Of a stretch of 51,024 bases of DNA, positions 1-12,186 are shown piece by piece. Positions within the stretch are counted from its first letter, which is position 1, and each line of letters begins with the position of its first letter. The DNA is from Symsagittifera roscoffensis (Eukaryota; Xenacoelomorpha; Acoela; Convolutidae): assembly GCF_963678635.1 (NCBI RefSeq), contig NW_026971359.1:1-51024 (forward strand), given 5' to 3'. The position numbers and the translations under genes are program-made. Under the pieces are notes generated by a model. That model searched no databases, was not told where the DNA came from, and worked only from the letters and a program-made list of their open reading frames with translations.

Positions 1-3000
1 TTTGCAAAAACTTGTATGGTTGTAAACATAAAAGGAACGGTGAATTTCGTCTCGTAAAAAAACTTAAATCCAAATTATTCATTTCGCCTGGCCATCTTAT
101 CACCCGAACTCATCTTCGAAACAATAGATTTTTCTTTTGAAGCGAGTAAGAACATTGTTTAGTCTAGACAGTGACCTGAATAAATAACGCCATGTTTCGG
201 ATCAGTCATTTTCACATCTTCCATTGCCTTTTGTAGCTTTAGAGAAATAGTTGAATGAGAAAAAAGAAGCAGTGCACTAAGTAAAAGAGCAAAATGTAAG
301 GACTTAAATTTCAGGTAATGTCAGTTCGACTGTTTGCTTAAATCGGGGCTCATTAAGGGTCACCAGTTGATATGTTTGACAATATAGTATATAGAAAACT
401 CCTAAAGCTGAAAACTGTCTCTTGATCAGTTTGGTGGACACGATGAAGATTTTCCGAGATTAAAAATTTATGGACAACCTTGAAGCCGTCCAGTAAAACA
501 GCAACCTAATCGCTTTTGAGAGTCTCGGTCGCATTATTTGCGCCACCGTGGAAACAGGACGAATCTTTCATGACAAGTTTTAAAACGAGCATCCCATCGT
601 TTGATGAATTTATTCATGTGATTTATACAACACTAGCAACTGTATGCAAGCAATCAATCATTAAGAATACCTCTATATCAGCCTTTATTCGCTTCAGACT
701 TTAATTGCGCAGCAGCTACAAGCTAAAAGCAAAACTGTAGATATGTTATTCGAGTTAACCTGATACCGAAAGCTATCGCTCAAAAAAGTAGAAAAAAATA
801 CTACGCTCTGTTGTTTTTTACCGTAAACAGACTTTCTGTTTCATTTCCCTAAGTGGGAAAACTGTTTCATGTTGAAATTATTTGATATATAAACACCAGT
901 TAGTGCATCACTGGAAACGATTGTTTAATAGCTTGGGATAAATTGCTGATGAAAGAGATTTGCTTCTGTCCATCAGAAGCTGCCCACGCATCACTCATCT
1001 TCTTCACGGACACATTCGGAGGCAGTTGCCAATCAGCCGGGAATCCTCAAGGAGGATGGGCTAAATTGGGAGCATATCCTTAAATTTGCCTCATCAATTT
1101 TGAAAGACCGTGAAATTAGTATCTTAACAGTTCTTAGAGACTACTGGGGTTGTTTAGTCGATCCTTGAAGCTAGGCGACACTTTTTTGAGGACCCTCTTG
1201 AAAAGATTGACCCAACATAGCTTCAAAACGCTGGTTATCGGGCGAAACTTTATTTCGAGATCCTACTTTGGTTTGTCTCGAATCCGATAAAAAAGATCGC
1301 TAATTTTTTTCTTCATATATTCAATGATCTCCTATATATTTTTAATGAGCTTGTAGAATGGTAGAAGGATCTAGCCGTTGCAGAATAATGATAACAATTT
1401 CGAATCATGAAATCAGCAAAACCGGAAACTGGCACAGTGAGGATATTGATATGTAAAATTATTTTTTCTTAATTTTTTCAACTGGTTTGAGAACAAAAAT
1501 TATATATCTACTCAAAATTTGTGTATTACTTTCATCTCTTGGTCTTAAAAATTATTTAAAAAAGATTTTGCTCAATTTTGTGGAGATCAGCTTTATTCGA
1601 ATGAGCTTTTACAAATAACGCTGTGCATTTCATCAAAACACAAACATGGGAAGCCTACTGATTCAACCAATGCTACTTAGGGAAATCAATTCCACTACTC
1701 ATTCCATTTTGGCTTGATGATGCTTGATAATGGGTGGAGCAAGAAACTCGACTTTCATTTGATAAGTTTTCAAAATGTCAAAAACTAACAGTGCTATATC
1801 TAAATATCTACCATAGAGATATAATAGGTTTGTGTAAGTGGTTTTTACAAAGTTACTTTCAGTTCCACATCCTGAAAATCAGCAGGTGCGCGAGGTGTTA
1901 AACAAAGTGCATAATGAAATCGGAAATTGTTACCTTGAGTCATTTCAACGAACTTGGTATTCTATCGTGAGTTTAACTTGACCGTAAAAAAATGAACCTA
2001 CCGAGAAATTTTTGTCGGACGCAAATATTTTCTAGCTGATTGTTCTGTTTTTTTTTCTAGTTAGTATGATATTAATTAGGGCGTTGCCATAAATTTTGTA
2101 CCATATGAAGGACTTGTTGATATTGACATTTCTTCACCGGACAAATAATTATTTGCTCAAATAAATTACGAAAACAGGCAATTTTACAAATTAGAATTAG
2201 TTTTGTTGTTAGAGAATTAGCCATTACTGTTTCTGGTTCTAATTGTTCTCTTTTTTTTTCTACATCTAGTCGATATCAACTCCCTTCCTAAACCTGAGCA
2301 ACTGGATAACAAAGTATTTTCATATAATTCATTGGGAATCCGGTGATTATGTATGTTCGAATCTGAATTATTCGAAATTCTGAAGCCATATTTTACTCAA
2401 AAGTAATTGAAAAGGTAGAACTTTTTGCAACATACATGGATCAAAAAGTTTAGAACCTTGACGAATTGGGTTGCGCGAGAGTTGAATATTCATTCGAATT
2501 TTAACAAATATCAAACTTGCATTAGACGTTTATCTTATTACAACTCCATGATTCTTTGCACCCAGACGAAAATCAAGATGTTTTATGACTAAATGAAGAA
2601 TGAGCAACAGCGCCAGACTAGCGACAGTGCAGACGCACCTATCTCCAAATTCAAAGTTATTTCCTTCAACCTCAGAGAGTGACATAAAAAAATCATTGAC
2701 AAGAACAGAACTAAATGTTTGCAGAGATCATTGGTGCAGCGGAAAGAGTAAATCATTATGACCGAAGAAGAAATGAGGAAAATTTTTCACAGTAGTTGAC
2801 CAAATCATCTACTTCTAACGATTTGAGTATTTCGAATTTTTATCAAGCAAACGAGCAGTTTATCTTCCCAAGCTATTCCTAGTACATAAACGTCATACCG
2901 GAGTTCAAAAGAATCTCAACAGCAGTGACCTACCTAGAGAATTTCAGAACTGAGTAAAGCAAAACTCAGAAAAAAGAAACATATCTCAAGCAAAAACTGA

Positions 3001-3353
3001 AAATGTCACAGCAATTTATGTAGCGGAAGTTGTTCAAATGGACAATGATGCTAAATTGATTTCATTCAAACGAGTTTATACACAAACTGAGATTTCTCAC
3101 TGTTCAGCAGAATGAATAAAACATTTTAATGACAACACTTTTTCTTCCTCACTACAAAACGATTGTGATAAAAAGTCAGAGAGGAAGAGAGAGAAAGAGA
3201 GAGATTTTAAAATCAAATCGGATTTTCTGAAAGGGCAGTTGATGACCACGATTCGGTTTCAAATATCAATTTTTTTAAATCAGGAAACCGAACAAAAATT
3301 TTTGAAAAATTCGCTTTGATGCCTCTGTTCCAAGATGAGAAAAAATTGTTTTC
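1..3353. other. AT-rich flank without a supportable gene
   Basis: Only very short open frames occur here (longest about 62 codons) and none shows a recognisable motif or biased composition. There are many A and T homopolymers. I see no resemblance to the capsid, protease or polymerase pieces found further right. This is probably host intergenic or intronic DNA. Confidence 0.6.
3177..3205. repeat. Short GA-rich simple repeat
   Basis: A purine-only run of GA, GGA and GAAA steps about 29 bases long within AT-rich non-coding DNA. It has no evident link to a gene. Confidence 0.7.
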
Positions 3354-3874
3354 TCTCAAAATATCTAAATTTAGTTGTAATATTCAATTACTACTTTAAG
3401 AATGAGTATCTTTAAATTTTCTATGACGAAACTAAGCTGGGAAGAAACAATAGTTTATTCTTCAATAGTGTCTAGTTTTTTTGATCTCATTCTGCCAAAC
3501 TCAAAGATAAGAAAAAAGTATTGACACATCGAAAAGACTATTTTAGGAAGTTGCACGACTTTCGCGATCTGTTCAAACTGTTATCAAACAAAATTTTTTT
3601 GGCCCGTCATTTTTTCTAAAACATTAAATAAAGTAGAGGTGAAAGTAGATGTCTCAAAATATCTAAACTTAGTTGTAATATTTAATTACTAATTTAAAAA
3701 CGTGTATCTTTAATTTTTCTTTGACGAAACTAACTTGGGAAGAAACATTACTTAATTCTTCAATAGTGTCTACTTTTATTGATTACGTTCTGCCAAACTC
3801 AAGGATAAGAAAAAAGTTTTGATACATCGAAAAGACTATTTAAGGAAGTTTCTTGTATAGGACTTTCGCGATCT
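3354..3874. repeat. Diverged direct duplication, two copies of about 220 bp
   Basis: Bases 3354-3570 and 3652-3874 are two direct copies 298 bp apart. Both begin with TCTCAAAATATCTAAA and end near GACTTTCGCGATCT, with scattered substitutions and small indels between. The spacer is unrelated AT-rich DNA. The second copy carries a small insertion just before its end. It looks like an old local tandem duplication and shows no coding content. Confidence 0.8.
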
Positions 3875-6800
3875 AGGACATTCAGTTGAAGAAGGAGCAT
3901 TCCTTTTGTCAAAAAAAGGTTAATCAAGATGATCGGAAACAACGCTCAGCAAATTCCAAACATACTCCACGAAAAGGTACATTTAACAATTTCGGTGAAA
4001 ACATAGTAAACATAGCAATTTGTTTAAATGAGAAATTATAACCTGTAAAAATAGGGAAGTCTGTACATAGTGCTGGCAGTTTGATTAATTTTGTTTGAAA
4101 ATTATTCTAGTGAAAACTATTAAATCAGTTCATCGCGTATCTTGATAGTTAATTTATGCTTTTATTCAAAGGTTCTGATTGATGTTAAAACGAAATCTTG
4201 AATCTACATTGAGAACTGCATTGGCGGCTTGCATACGAGATTTTGAAATAGAATTGCAGTAAGCGTACTAATTATGAGCGAATACGTGGATACGTATTTG
4301 CTAAAAGTTTGTAACAAAAAAGTGGAGAATTATAAAACATTACCTTATTGAGTTGTTTCGTTTGTATCATTTTGTAAACTCCTTAGTTAAGGGTCTCTGA
4401 AGGAGTTCAATCAGCATAATGTATTCAAGCAGATAAAGGGTGGCTTTTGTATCACAATTTTTTTGATAAAACTGTTTTTGATAACTAACTTAAAATTGGA
4501 TGTATTTTCTTGGATCTTGAACACTTCTAGATAATAATATACATGATTTTGCATAGCGAACTCACTTCAAAGTCAAAGTACAAAAAGAATATACAGTTTG
4601 CTCGTTCAGAAATGTTTTTTTTTCTGAATTTTCCTTGTAAACGAATTTTTTGTAATCAAATTTGCTAAGGATCATTGAACGAGATTTGAAATGAAACAGT
4701 TTTCCGAGCAAATTTTTTTTTGCAAATGGAATCAATCTGAAAATGGTAGATTTAAAAAGAAACCAAGAAAAACTAATGTTGAAGTTTTTTTAACAAAAAT
4801 TCATCAGAACTTAATTATCGTGGAGTTTTGAGATCATTTTGCTTCGGTTTAGGCTATAGGTAAAAGATTTAGAAAAAATTTATTATCAAGATAGTCATGT
4901 GGGGCTAAATATGTGTAACTCACAGGATTTTTTTTTTCTAAAGTTGAAATTTTGTTTGATGAAATAAGTAAAGTTCTATGAAAAATCAGATACTTTAAGG
5001 ATACTTTCTTTCGAAGTGAGCAACTCCGAGACAAAAATGTTCGGTTAATTGATACATTTTAACCTTCATTTATCTAAATTTTTAATGAAAAACAGCAAAA
5101 ATAGTGCCCATGGAAAATAATAGATGAATCCTAAACCAAAACTACGTTTTCAAGATCTACATTTATTGAACAATGTTTAAATTATTTATACATTTGGTGT
5201 TGTTGTAGTTATTAATATATTAAGAGAAAATTTTAAGTATTTTGCTTTTTAAGCAAAAAGATAATTTTTGCGTAATTCGATGCACATTACTCAATTGATA
5301 TGATATTTAATATGATGCGAATCAACTGGACGAATTTGAGAAATAGTTTTTGCTTTGGTTTGGATCGAAGTTTTTTTTAAGTGGAAAATTAGCAAAAACT
5401 ATAAAATTATGTTGAATCATGCTTGTTGAAAGTTCATACTGAAGTTTTTGTTTCATCAATTTTGTGTCCATTTTTTATTGAGTTAAAGTACATAGAACAT
5501 TCTTTTGGCAAGTATAAGAAAAAGCAGAAAGTCAGAAACAAGTTTCATTGCAAAATTCTATTTGTTTTCAGTTATGAAATTTCCAAATTCGCTCTGCCGT
5601 AAAAACTCTCAGATAATATCCAATAGGTTTGCTCTGATTTCATTCAATATTTTTTTGGTGAAATTAGACTTATAAATTTCACTTCTACCGTGTACTTTTG
5701 TATTCTATTTTGAACGCAATTAATGGTTTCAATGTTCTCTCACCTCAATTTTTTTTTAATTTGGGACAAAAATCAAGTCTAAATAGATACTGTACCAACT
5801 TTTTGCAAGTATTTGATTGTAATTGGTTGAAAATTAGTAGTTCTGACAACAAAAACCAAAATTATTTTTAATTAGAGAAGTTTCATCCGCTCTACTGAAA
5901 CTAAAACAAAAGACAAAGTAGAATTCAGGCGTTTGAGGTTTACCAGTACTTTTACATCTACCAGCAATTTGTTCATTCCATTGATTTAAATTTCCACCTA
6001 AATTTCCTAGTGCTGCATAAAATTTCAAGGGAGTTCAACATCGAGACACTATTAAAATCAGAAAGCAGGACTTAAGTTAGAATATGCTTTTTCTAATATG
6101 CTTTTGTTTAGCTTTTGCTAAGATCGGTTCAGTACTAGTATAGTTTGATCATCAGAAAAGCTGCGGAGTTTGAGAAAAAGAGTGTGACTCCACCAAAAAT
6201 GATTGAAAAAAATGAGTAGATGCTGACTTCAATATGAAACACAATTACTTATTTGTTCAAAAAATATGGTATTTTCTACGATTCTTCCAAAACTTTGAAA
6301 GCTTCTGCATTAGTTCGATTGATCTGAGCATTGTTTTTGGTTTTCACAACACTATAAAGCATGCACCTTGCTTAAAATAGATCAATTTTTAATTGCTACT
6401 GTTTTTGAGGAAAAATTGAAGAAAAAACCCATATTTTTAACCAAAGTTACAAATCATTGTCTTTTCATGATTTCAAGTAATCAACAATTTGACTTTTCAC
6501 TATTTCTTTTCTTATTGAAAAAAAAACTTACAATTTGTAGAAGTTCAGTTGAGAATATCCGGAATTATGTACACAATTTTGGAGAAAATGTTTTTGTTTG
6601 AATTCAGCGAGCAATGAATTCAAAAAAACTCAAAAAGTTTACTGAATGTGATTAATTAAAAGAAAAATGTGAATAGGAAAGTTTTCCAGTTAATTTTTGT
6701 TTGCTACTTCACTATGTTTTATAAAGTTCACTCGGAAAAAGATGTTTCCACTTTGAAGGTTCGAAATCCACAGAATACTTTTAAAAAATCTTTGTCCAAA

Positions 6801-7065
6801 AAAATTTCTACATTTTGACATTTTGTGAAAATTGATATGTGAGCAAGAAGAAAGATGCGACTTAGCATTGAATGGAAATGATGATTCAAGAACTGAAGTT
6901 CTGAAAATGAAGAGTTCAACTGGCAGCAATTTGTAGTTTTAAAAATGAGCGAATGAATTTCAAATTTTTTTTTGTGGTTGTAAAATGTTACCACATCTGT
7001 TATAGTAAAAGTTTCCCACACTTAAGAAAACAAGAGTTTTACTTCGAGAATTTTTTTCGGTAATC
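3875..7065. other. AT-rich flank without a supportable gene
   Basis: Short open frames of 60-97 codons occur on both strands, for example at 6368-6601 and 7021-6728. They are low-complexity (Phe, Lys, Asn, Leu rich), as expected of AT-rich random sequence, and no motif was recognised. Nothing in this stretch resembles the transposon pieces to the right. Confidence 0.55.
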
Positions 7066-7321
7066 AGCATCCCTGCTCATTGTGGGGGAAACATCTGGTG
7101 CTATAATTTTTATTACGTCCACTACCTCACTTCAATGAACAAACATAAAATTTGTGTTTACGTCCATTGCCTCACTTAAATAAACAAACATGAAATTTGT
7201 TTACATACTTCAGCGTCCTAGCTCACCGCGGGCAGTACCATCTGTTGTCGCAAACTTAAGATAAATGTCTGAGAAGAAGTTTGTTAACGTCCACTACTTT
7301 GCTTTAATAAACAAATATGAA
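7066..7321. repeat. Diverged short direct repeats
   Basis: Three related segments begin ACGTCCA(C/T)T at 7115, 7160 and 7287 and run about 35-45 bases into an AACAAA(C/T)AT(A/G)A motif. A longer related pair starts at CAGCATCC (7066) and CAGCGTCC (about 7210). Copies differ at many positions, so these are old local duplications. Their function is unknown. Confidence 0.6.
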
Positions 7322-7814
7322 GAAATGACAGCAAAAGTATTGAGTTTTTTCTGAAACTTACCATATCATCAAGAAAAGTGTCACATCAAAATGCATAGGG
7401 CTTTCAACATTCCTGTTTGGTATCATTGCTGAATCGGCAAAATTGGGCGGCAACATTTTTTAGACTCAAACTCACCATCTGAAACTCTGAAACCTAAAAC
7501 AAATGTTCATACTTAAAAAATTCTTTTCACACCTAATACACCAAGTATATTCATCAATTAGGTTACGAGCGCTGAAATTTTTGCGTAGAAGCTAGACATT
7601 TCAACTCAAAATCCATAAAAAATTTTACCATTCTCTTACCATCTCCCAAATTATGAAACCACCTTACCAATTCTATTCCCTATCTTAATACATTGGGAAA
7701 CCTTTTCCCGATGTTAATGCATATGATGCTGAACGGATGCTGTATAACTTATGTTAATACATGGAAGTCAGCATCCATCACCCTCCCGGACGATTTTGTC
7801 TGATCATATACTAA
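7322..7814. other. Transition region left of the relic array
   Basis: No gene or clear repeat is visible. The first sequence that aligns with pieces further right begins near 7815. The exact left boundary of the transposon-derived array therefore lies somewhere between about 7.7 and 7.85 kb, and no terminal inverted repeat was recognised there. Confidence 0.4.
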
Positions 7815-8245
7815 TGATTTTTTTTACTAAAAACTATGTTAAAATAAGACTTAAAGTGACAAAAGATGAAATAACTAGACACTATGATGGAGAAGCAGAA
7901 GAAATCAGAACGGGTGAAAAGGAAGAAAGCACGAAAAGAAGTCAACAAAACCAATCGAAAGATTGATATCAGTAATTTCAGTTACAGCATCAACCCCCTT
8001 GCCGAAGATCTTTCAAACATCCTTTTAAGAGTCAACAGATTCTCAGTGTTTTAGCTTTCAAACGTTTGAAAGATACATATTCCCAGTTTTTTGGTTTAAA
8101 ATTTATAAATTTAGGGCTACCATTTTGGTTATAAAGAACCCACTCATATCCTTAAGACTATCATCTCACAAAACCTCATCTCAGACTAGCTTTTTGCTAG
8201 GACTAATTTGTATTAAACGACAAGATGCGCTTGCCACATTGAACT
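7815..8245 (+). pseudogene. Unrecognised module C, copy 1
   Basis: This piece aligns with 9600-10015 and 18195-18615. An open stretch near 7830-7966 encodes the shared motif YDGEAEEI followed by a charged Glu/Lys/Gln-rich stretch. The same motif occurs at about 9690 and, as YDGEAGEI, at about 18290. Frame is lost soon afterwards. In the other two copies this module directly follows the probable integrase, so it may be that gene's C-terminal part or the next gene. I do not recognise its family. Confidence 0.5.
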
Positions 8246-8524
8246 ATAAAATCGCAAAATTTTCAGCAAGTTGAACTCGTTGAAAACCCCCTGTAAAAAA
8301 TATCCACGTCAATGGAATTAATCTACAAAGAGAAACCTTAGACATGTACCAATAGCGGGAAGAAGAGGAAAAACTGATTTTTCAAATTTTTTGATAATAA
8401 AAGCGGAATTGTACTAACAGAAACAAGCGGAATCCCTATTCCGAAAAACAGCGGGCTAGTGTCTTCGGCGATCTGGCTTATATCAGCGATATAGGTTTTT
8501 GACGAGTTGCCCCTCCATTAGCTT
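8246..8524 (+). pseudogene. Protease C-terminal relic joined to the start of module E
   Basis: It aligns with 10016-10260 and 18616-18880, and with the segment that follows the protease core in the 2.63-kb units. The piece ends in a form of the recurring GGCGATCTGG...GACGAGTTGC block that begins module E. It then jumps directly into the middle of the capsid gene at 8525. No intact frame remains. Confidence 0.5.
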
Positions 8525-9039
8525 CCACTATCTTTTTTGGCCACAATTGGAGTACAAAGCTATCGACAAGAACGTGTTTTTGGAAAGAGCCTGCTCGTCG
8601 AAAGGTTGCGGCAAGGCGCACAAACACAGCTTACTTGGATACAAATCGAAGAAATACCTTTCGCTATCGAAATTTCGACCAAAAATAATATTGTTTACCG
8701 AAACCGTCTACACTTTGCCGGTACTCCTCTTTCAACAAAGCAAAATGAAATGTTGTACTGAATCTCATCGAAGCTCTGGACTTTGCTATTAACAATACTC
8801 ATATAATCAACTTGGTTTTTTAATACAACCTTTCTTTCCTGGAGTTTGCTCAAGAGGTTTTACCAACTCAGGGGGTTTTATTTGACTTTTTCATCATTAG
8901 TCGATCAATTTCTTAAGTTCAGTAGAACTGAAGTCAAAAACACTGCTGGCGGCAAGTATTGAAATACTTTTCATGGAAGAGCAACAACAATTTACGTGTC
9001 TTCCGATAAAAATTAGCCAAAAATAGCCTTATGAATTGA
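8525..9039 (+). pseudogene. Capsid C-terminal relic (F54H12.2-like), copy 1
   Basis: The translation starts at ATIGVQSYRQERVF, matching ATTGVQSWRQEDVF of the right-hand capsid copy at 50,273. It continues through NNIVYRNRLHFAGTPLST, matching EIIVYRNGLPIAGTPVST. A second frame takes over after a stop near 8760. The piece ends with an in-frame-like ATGAATTGA just before the protease start, as in the right-hand element. The N-terminal half of the capsid is absent. In the intact family this protein forms the virion shell. Whether F54H12.2-like proteins are the major or a minor capsid protein I cannot settle here. Confidence 0.75.
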
Positions 9040-9053
9040 ACTGAAAAAAAAAC

Positions 9054-9345
9054 ATGAACAATCTGCAAACTACTGAGCTTATTAACCGATGCAAGCAATT
9101 AAAACATCTTTTCTGAAGCATTTTCCCCCTAACTTATTTTAAAGAACAATTTATGTAAACAAAATTTTTTTGATAGTAATTGCAAGAAATTCGGACCAGC
9201 CAGAACTCTTCTGTTACTAATCCCCCAAAGTCATAGTCGAAATTCCTTTCGACAACCTCTCGGATAATTTGGCCTCCGACAGGTAAAGAACACAAGAACA
9301 AAGTCATGAAATCAGTTTAGCACATCTGCTAAAATCTGCTTCATT
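9054..9345 (+). pseudogene. Adenain-like protease N-terminal relic, copy 1
   Basis: It starts MNNLQTTELINRCK, the same start as the right-hand protease (MDSLQIIELINRCK), 15 bases after the capsid stop. After a break it reaches the Asn-Ser-Asp-Gln-Pro block at the active-site His region. As in all array copies compared, the bases that should encode Gly-Thr-His-Trp carry a one-base deletion and no His codon. The piece then runs into the probable integrase instead of the protease C-terminus. Confidence 0.7.
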
Positions 9346-10015
9346 GGAGAGTACCGCTTGATCACTAAATGATATGATTTATAAGTATTTGGAGAAAAAA
9401 CGAACCTACTGTTGCATCGATAAGCTTCAAGCTTTTGTTGTAAACTCGAAAAAAACCGCGTCAACAAGATCAAATGACATTCCACGTCTCATATCCTTAA
9501 GACCAAAAAAACTGTTGAAACTAGTTTGAAACTCTAAATTGGTTATTTTAATAGAATAGCAAAAGTTGACATTCTTTGTCTTTCCTTTTGAACATTGTAA
9601 CGGATAGCAAAATAGTGTATTACGAAAAAGAAATTGTTAAATTAAGCCTTGAAGTGACAGAAAAAGAAATATCTAGACCATATGATGGAGAAGCGGAAGA
9701 AATAATTTTAGTTGAACATGAAAAAATCACGGAAAGAAATCAACGAAAACAACCGGAACATTGATCTAGATATTATCAGTTATAACATTGACCCCATTAC
9801 CAAACATCTTTCAAAATAGATGCTTTATTGGGAAAGCAATAATTTTAAAATTCCACAGATTCCCGGTGTTTTACACTTCAAAAGTATGAAAATGTGGTGA
9901 GAATTATGATTATAAAGACTCCAGTAATATCCATAGCACTCTCAACTCACAGATTCTCTTCTCCGACTTTTTTTGTTGCCAACCTTAATCGATACGTGTT
10001 ACGCTTGCCGCAATG
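9346..10015 (+). pseudogene. Probable integrase relic plus module C, copy 2
   Basis: It aligns with 24560-25100 and 17725-18615. The readable stretch includes TYCCIDKLQAFVVNSKKT, then a broken region, then SKIVYYEKEIVKLSLEVTEKE and YDGEAEEI. The (Y/C)xxCIDKLxxFVV block resembles the second strand of a retroviral-type integrase core, which in Mavericks is F54H12.3-like. The match is weak and the catalytic Asp regions are not intact, so the integrase assignment is an inference. The frame is interrupted near 9520. Confidence 0.35.
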
Positions 10016-10470
10016 AACCAAATCATAGCAAAGTTTTTTTTGGCAACTTGAATTCGTTAAAAAATTGCCGTGAATCCCATCCAGGGAAATACAGTTTACC
10101 TACAAATAGAAAAGAGTAGACATGTAAGGTTTGACGGAAAAGGAGGAAAATTTTTTATAAGCTTGATGTTTCTCTGATTAAGAAATTGGAAGCGTACAAA
10201 CTTAATCAGGCGAACTTCAAAATTTCGAAGGACAGCGTGGAGGAAGCTTCAGCGATGTGGGTATGGGTATTGGACGAGTTGCACTTGCATAAGCTCAAAC
10301 TTTTATATTACCAGCAGAAGTATATATTGGAAAAAAGTTATTGGTTTAGTCGCTCCCGATTTTTATATTGAGCAAAAACAACAAAAACTCTTTTTCCAAA
10401 AACACGAGCTGAAGAGAACACTGAGAAAACGCTGATTTTTCTCCGTGGTGCGAAAATTGTAAATTAACAT
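10016..10470 (+). pseudogene. Protease C-terminal relic followed by module E
   Basis: The first part aligns with the protease tail of the 2.63-kb units. An open stretch at 10186-10371 encodes the recurring WVWVLDELH motif and the segment after it. In other copies (20407, 26683, 37816) the same place holds CSDSTR(F/V)VI followed by a Lys/Thr-rich basic stretch. This segment always precedes the capsid N-terminus, so module E may be a small basic, core-like protein gene or an upstream part of the capsid transcript. Its function is unknown. Confidence 0.4.
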
Positions 10471-10564
10471 AATTGAAGCACATCACAGCTCATTAGATTT
10501 ATCTGAAAAGCTCCTTCGAAAATGACTTGAATTTTTTTTTCACAAAAAAATTGATCTATCTTAC

Positions 10565-11280
10565 TCACCTGATGCTGCATTGCTCGAATTTGAAGTTGCA
10601 GGAGACAGAAACATGCTTATCAATCTTCAAGGATTTCGTTTGGAAGTTGTAGCCAAGCTTTAGCAAGTGTTTTTTCAGCCTGTTTGTGAACAAAAAGACA
10701 GTAGCAAACTTTGAACTATCATTGATAGAAATAAGTTTTGTTGAAAACCACAACAAACCACAAAATTGTTTGCTACCACTGATGTACAAAGATGACAAAG
10801 ACAAGTGACGATAAGATGATTTTGCCAAGGAGCGAGCTTGTCGAATTAATTTGGCAAGTTGCACAAATACAGCATACCTGTTTACAAACTGAACAAGTAC
10901 GTTAAGCTATCAAAATTTTAGATGAAGAAATTTTTGTTTGCCGAGACGGTCTAACCTCTGCAGGTACTCGTCTTCCAACGACTGATATAAAAACTGGTAC
11001 TAAAACTCATTAAAATTCTAGACATTGTTTTTAACAAAAGCCAAGGAACAATTTTGACTCATTATTACAAGCAACATTTGATGGAATTCGATCTCACATC
11101 AACTCAGGAGGCTTCATATGACTATATTTACCTTAATTGACCAAGTGCAACAGTTCTGTAGAACTTAAGTTTGATACACAGCTGGTGGTAAGTCTTAAGT
11201 TATTCTTCATGTGAGAGCATGCATCATTAGTTTAGGTTTGTACCGGGAGAAAAAAAAGCTGATAACAATCTCACGAAATT
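10565..11280 (+). pseudogene. Capsid relic with internal gap (repeated at 12452 and 14340)
   Basis: The + strand reads LEFEVAGDRNMLINLQ, matching LEFEVLGDRNNFIDLQ at the N-terminus of the right-hand capsid, then stops after VVAKL. About 100 bases on, remnants of the late-middle part (QV...IEK) and then the C-terminal half follow: a Glu-rich block, a region ending GTRLPTTD, and the conserved ACATCAACTCAGGAGGCTTCATATGACT block near 11097. The central capsid part, roughly 500 bases, is missing. The 99-codon reverse-strand frame over this piece is an antisense shadow. Confidence 0.75.
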
Positions 11281-11289
11281 GAAAAAAAA

Positions 11290-11590
11290 ATGAAGAATCT
11301 GCAAATTACTGAGCTTTTTAACCAATTCGTGACTTTTAAACATCAAGTTTGAGGCCTTCACAAATCATCTCGGACAACTTAGCCTCGGAAAAAGGACATG
11401 GATTACAAGGAACAACGAAAAAACCATCGCATAAATTTTAACAACTTCAATGGTTTAAAAACATCTCGTCAAAAACATCCGGGGCAATGCGGTTAGTCAT
11501 AAACCAGTATACATGAGCCATATGCGGGAGAGATGAAAACTTTTTTTGAAATTTCAAAGTCTTCCATAACCAAGCGACCATATACACTTC
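11290..11590 (+). pseudogene. Protease relic (repeated at +1,887 and +3,775)
   Basis: It starts MKNLQITELFN, homologous to the start of the right-hand protease. It soon jumps over the active-site His region into the AGCCTCGGAAAAAGGACA and CCGGGGCAATGCGGTTAG blocks. These correspond to the acidic-residue and Cys regions of the protease. It is shortened and frameless and has no catalytic His. Confidence 0.6.
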
Positions 11591-11884
11591 GAAGGACATC
11601 CGGGTAGTTGCTTTGGCGATCTAGCTATGGGTGTTGGACGAGTTGCACTTCCATTAGCTCACAAATTTTTGGTAAGTCTCTCATTTCAAAAAAACAAGCT
11701 TCAATGAGAAAACACTATATGGGTTTTATAGCGGAAGGATTTCTAATTTAATATAATTAAAACGCTAACGGAGTTTTTTTGCGAGATGATTTCTAGTTTA
11801 GTTCAATTGAAGCAATTCACAGCTCTTTAGGTTTATTTGGAAAACTCTTTTCGAAAACACATGAAATTTTGTTCAAAAAAATTG

Positions 11885-12186
11885 TCTAACTTAGTCACTA
11901 GATAGTCGAAATGCCAAATTTCAAACTGAAGGATGCAGAAAATTTTTTACCGATCTTCATCGATTTCGTTTGGAAGTTGCAGCAAGCTTCGATCAAAAAA
12001 ATGGTCATGTCCTATGAAATAAAACTACGGAAGCAGCTCAACAACGCACACAAAGTTTGCTCATTAACCCCTTTTCTTCTTTTTTTCCGTAATTCACAAT
12101 ATCCCTGAATTGAGAAAAAGTTTCTGAAATTAATGGCAAATTTGCACAAAAAATCAGACCGGATTCTCCTACGGTTTTGATGTAAG
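11885..12186 (+). pseudogene. Capsid N-terminal piece cut by the tandem junction
   Basis: The + strand frame around 11945-12120 reads DLHRFRLEVAASF and then, past a stop, ...NPFSSFFP, matching NPLSSLFSECTMSLNGE of the right-hand capsid. It ends abruptly at the repeat junction. The same piece at 13773-14074 is also cut. The third one, at 15660, continues into the rest of the capsid. The 65-codon frame here (11911-12108) is out of register with the capsid reading and is not a separate gene. Confidence 0.75.

Larger units (their letters stand above)
10318..12186 (+). repeat. Tandem triplication, copy 1 (1,887-bp unit)
   Basis: Sequence from AGTATATATTGG (10319) to GATGTAAG (12186) recurs at 12187-14074 and 14075-15961. 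Homologous points are 1,887 and then 1,888 bases apart. The first copy begins inside module E without the short TATTGGAAATATTGG leader found at the later junctions, so this is the parental left end. The unit holds module E, a gapped capsid, a protease piece, a second module-E start and the N-terminus of another capsid. Confidence 0.95.

Noticed and set aside
6728-7021. 97-codon reverse-strand open frame in the left flank
   Set aside because: Its composition (Phe, Ser, Leu, Cys, Asn) is that of random AT-rich sequence. No motif and no repeat of it were seen elsewhere.
10565-10864. 99-codon reverse-strand open frame, repeated at 12452 and 14340
   Set aside because: It is antisense to the capsid relic. 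It recurs only because the 1,887/1,888-bp unit is triplicated, and the + strand reading matches the capsid family.
11911-12108. 65-codon frame present three times in the triplication
   Set aside because: It is in a different frame from the capsid-like reading (DLHRFRLEVAASF) of the same bases and contains the tandem copy of a broken capsid N-terminus.
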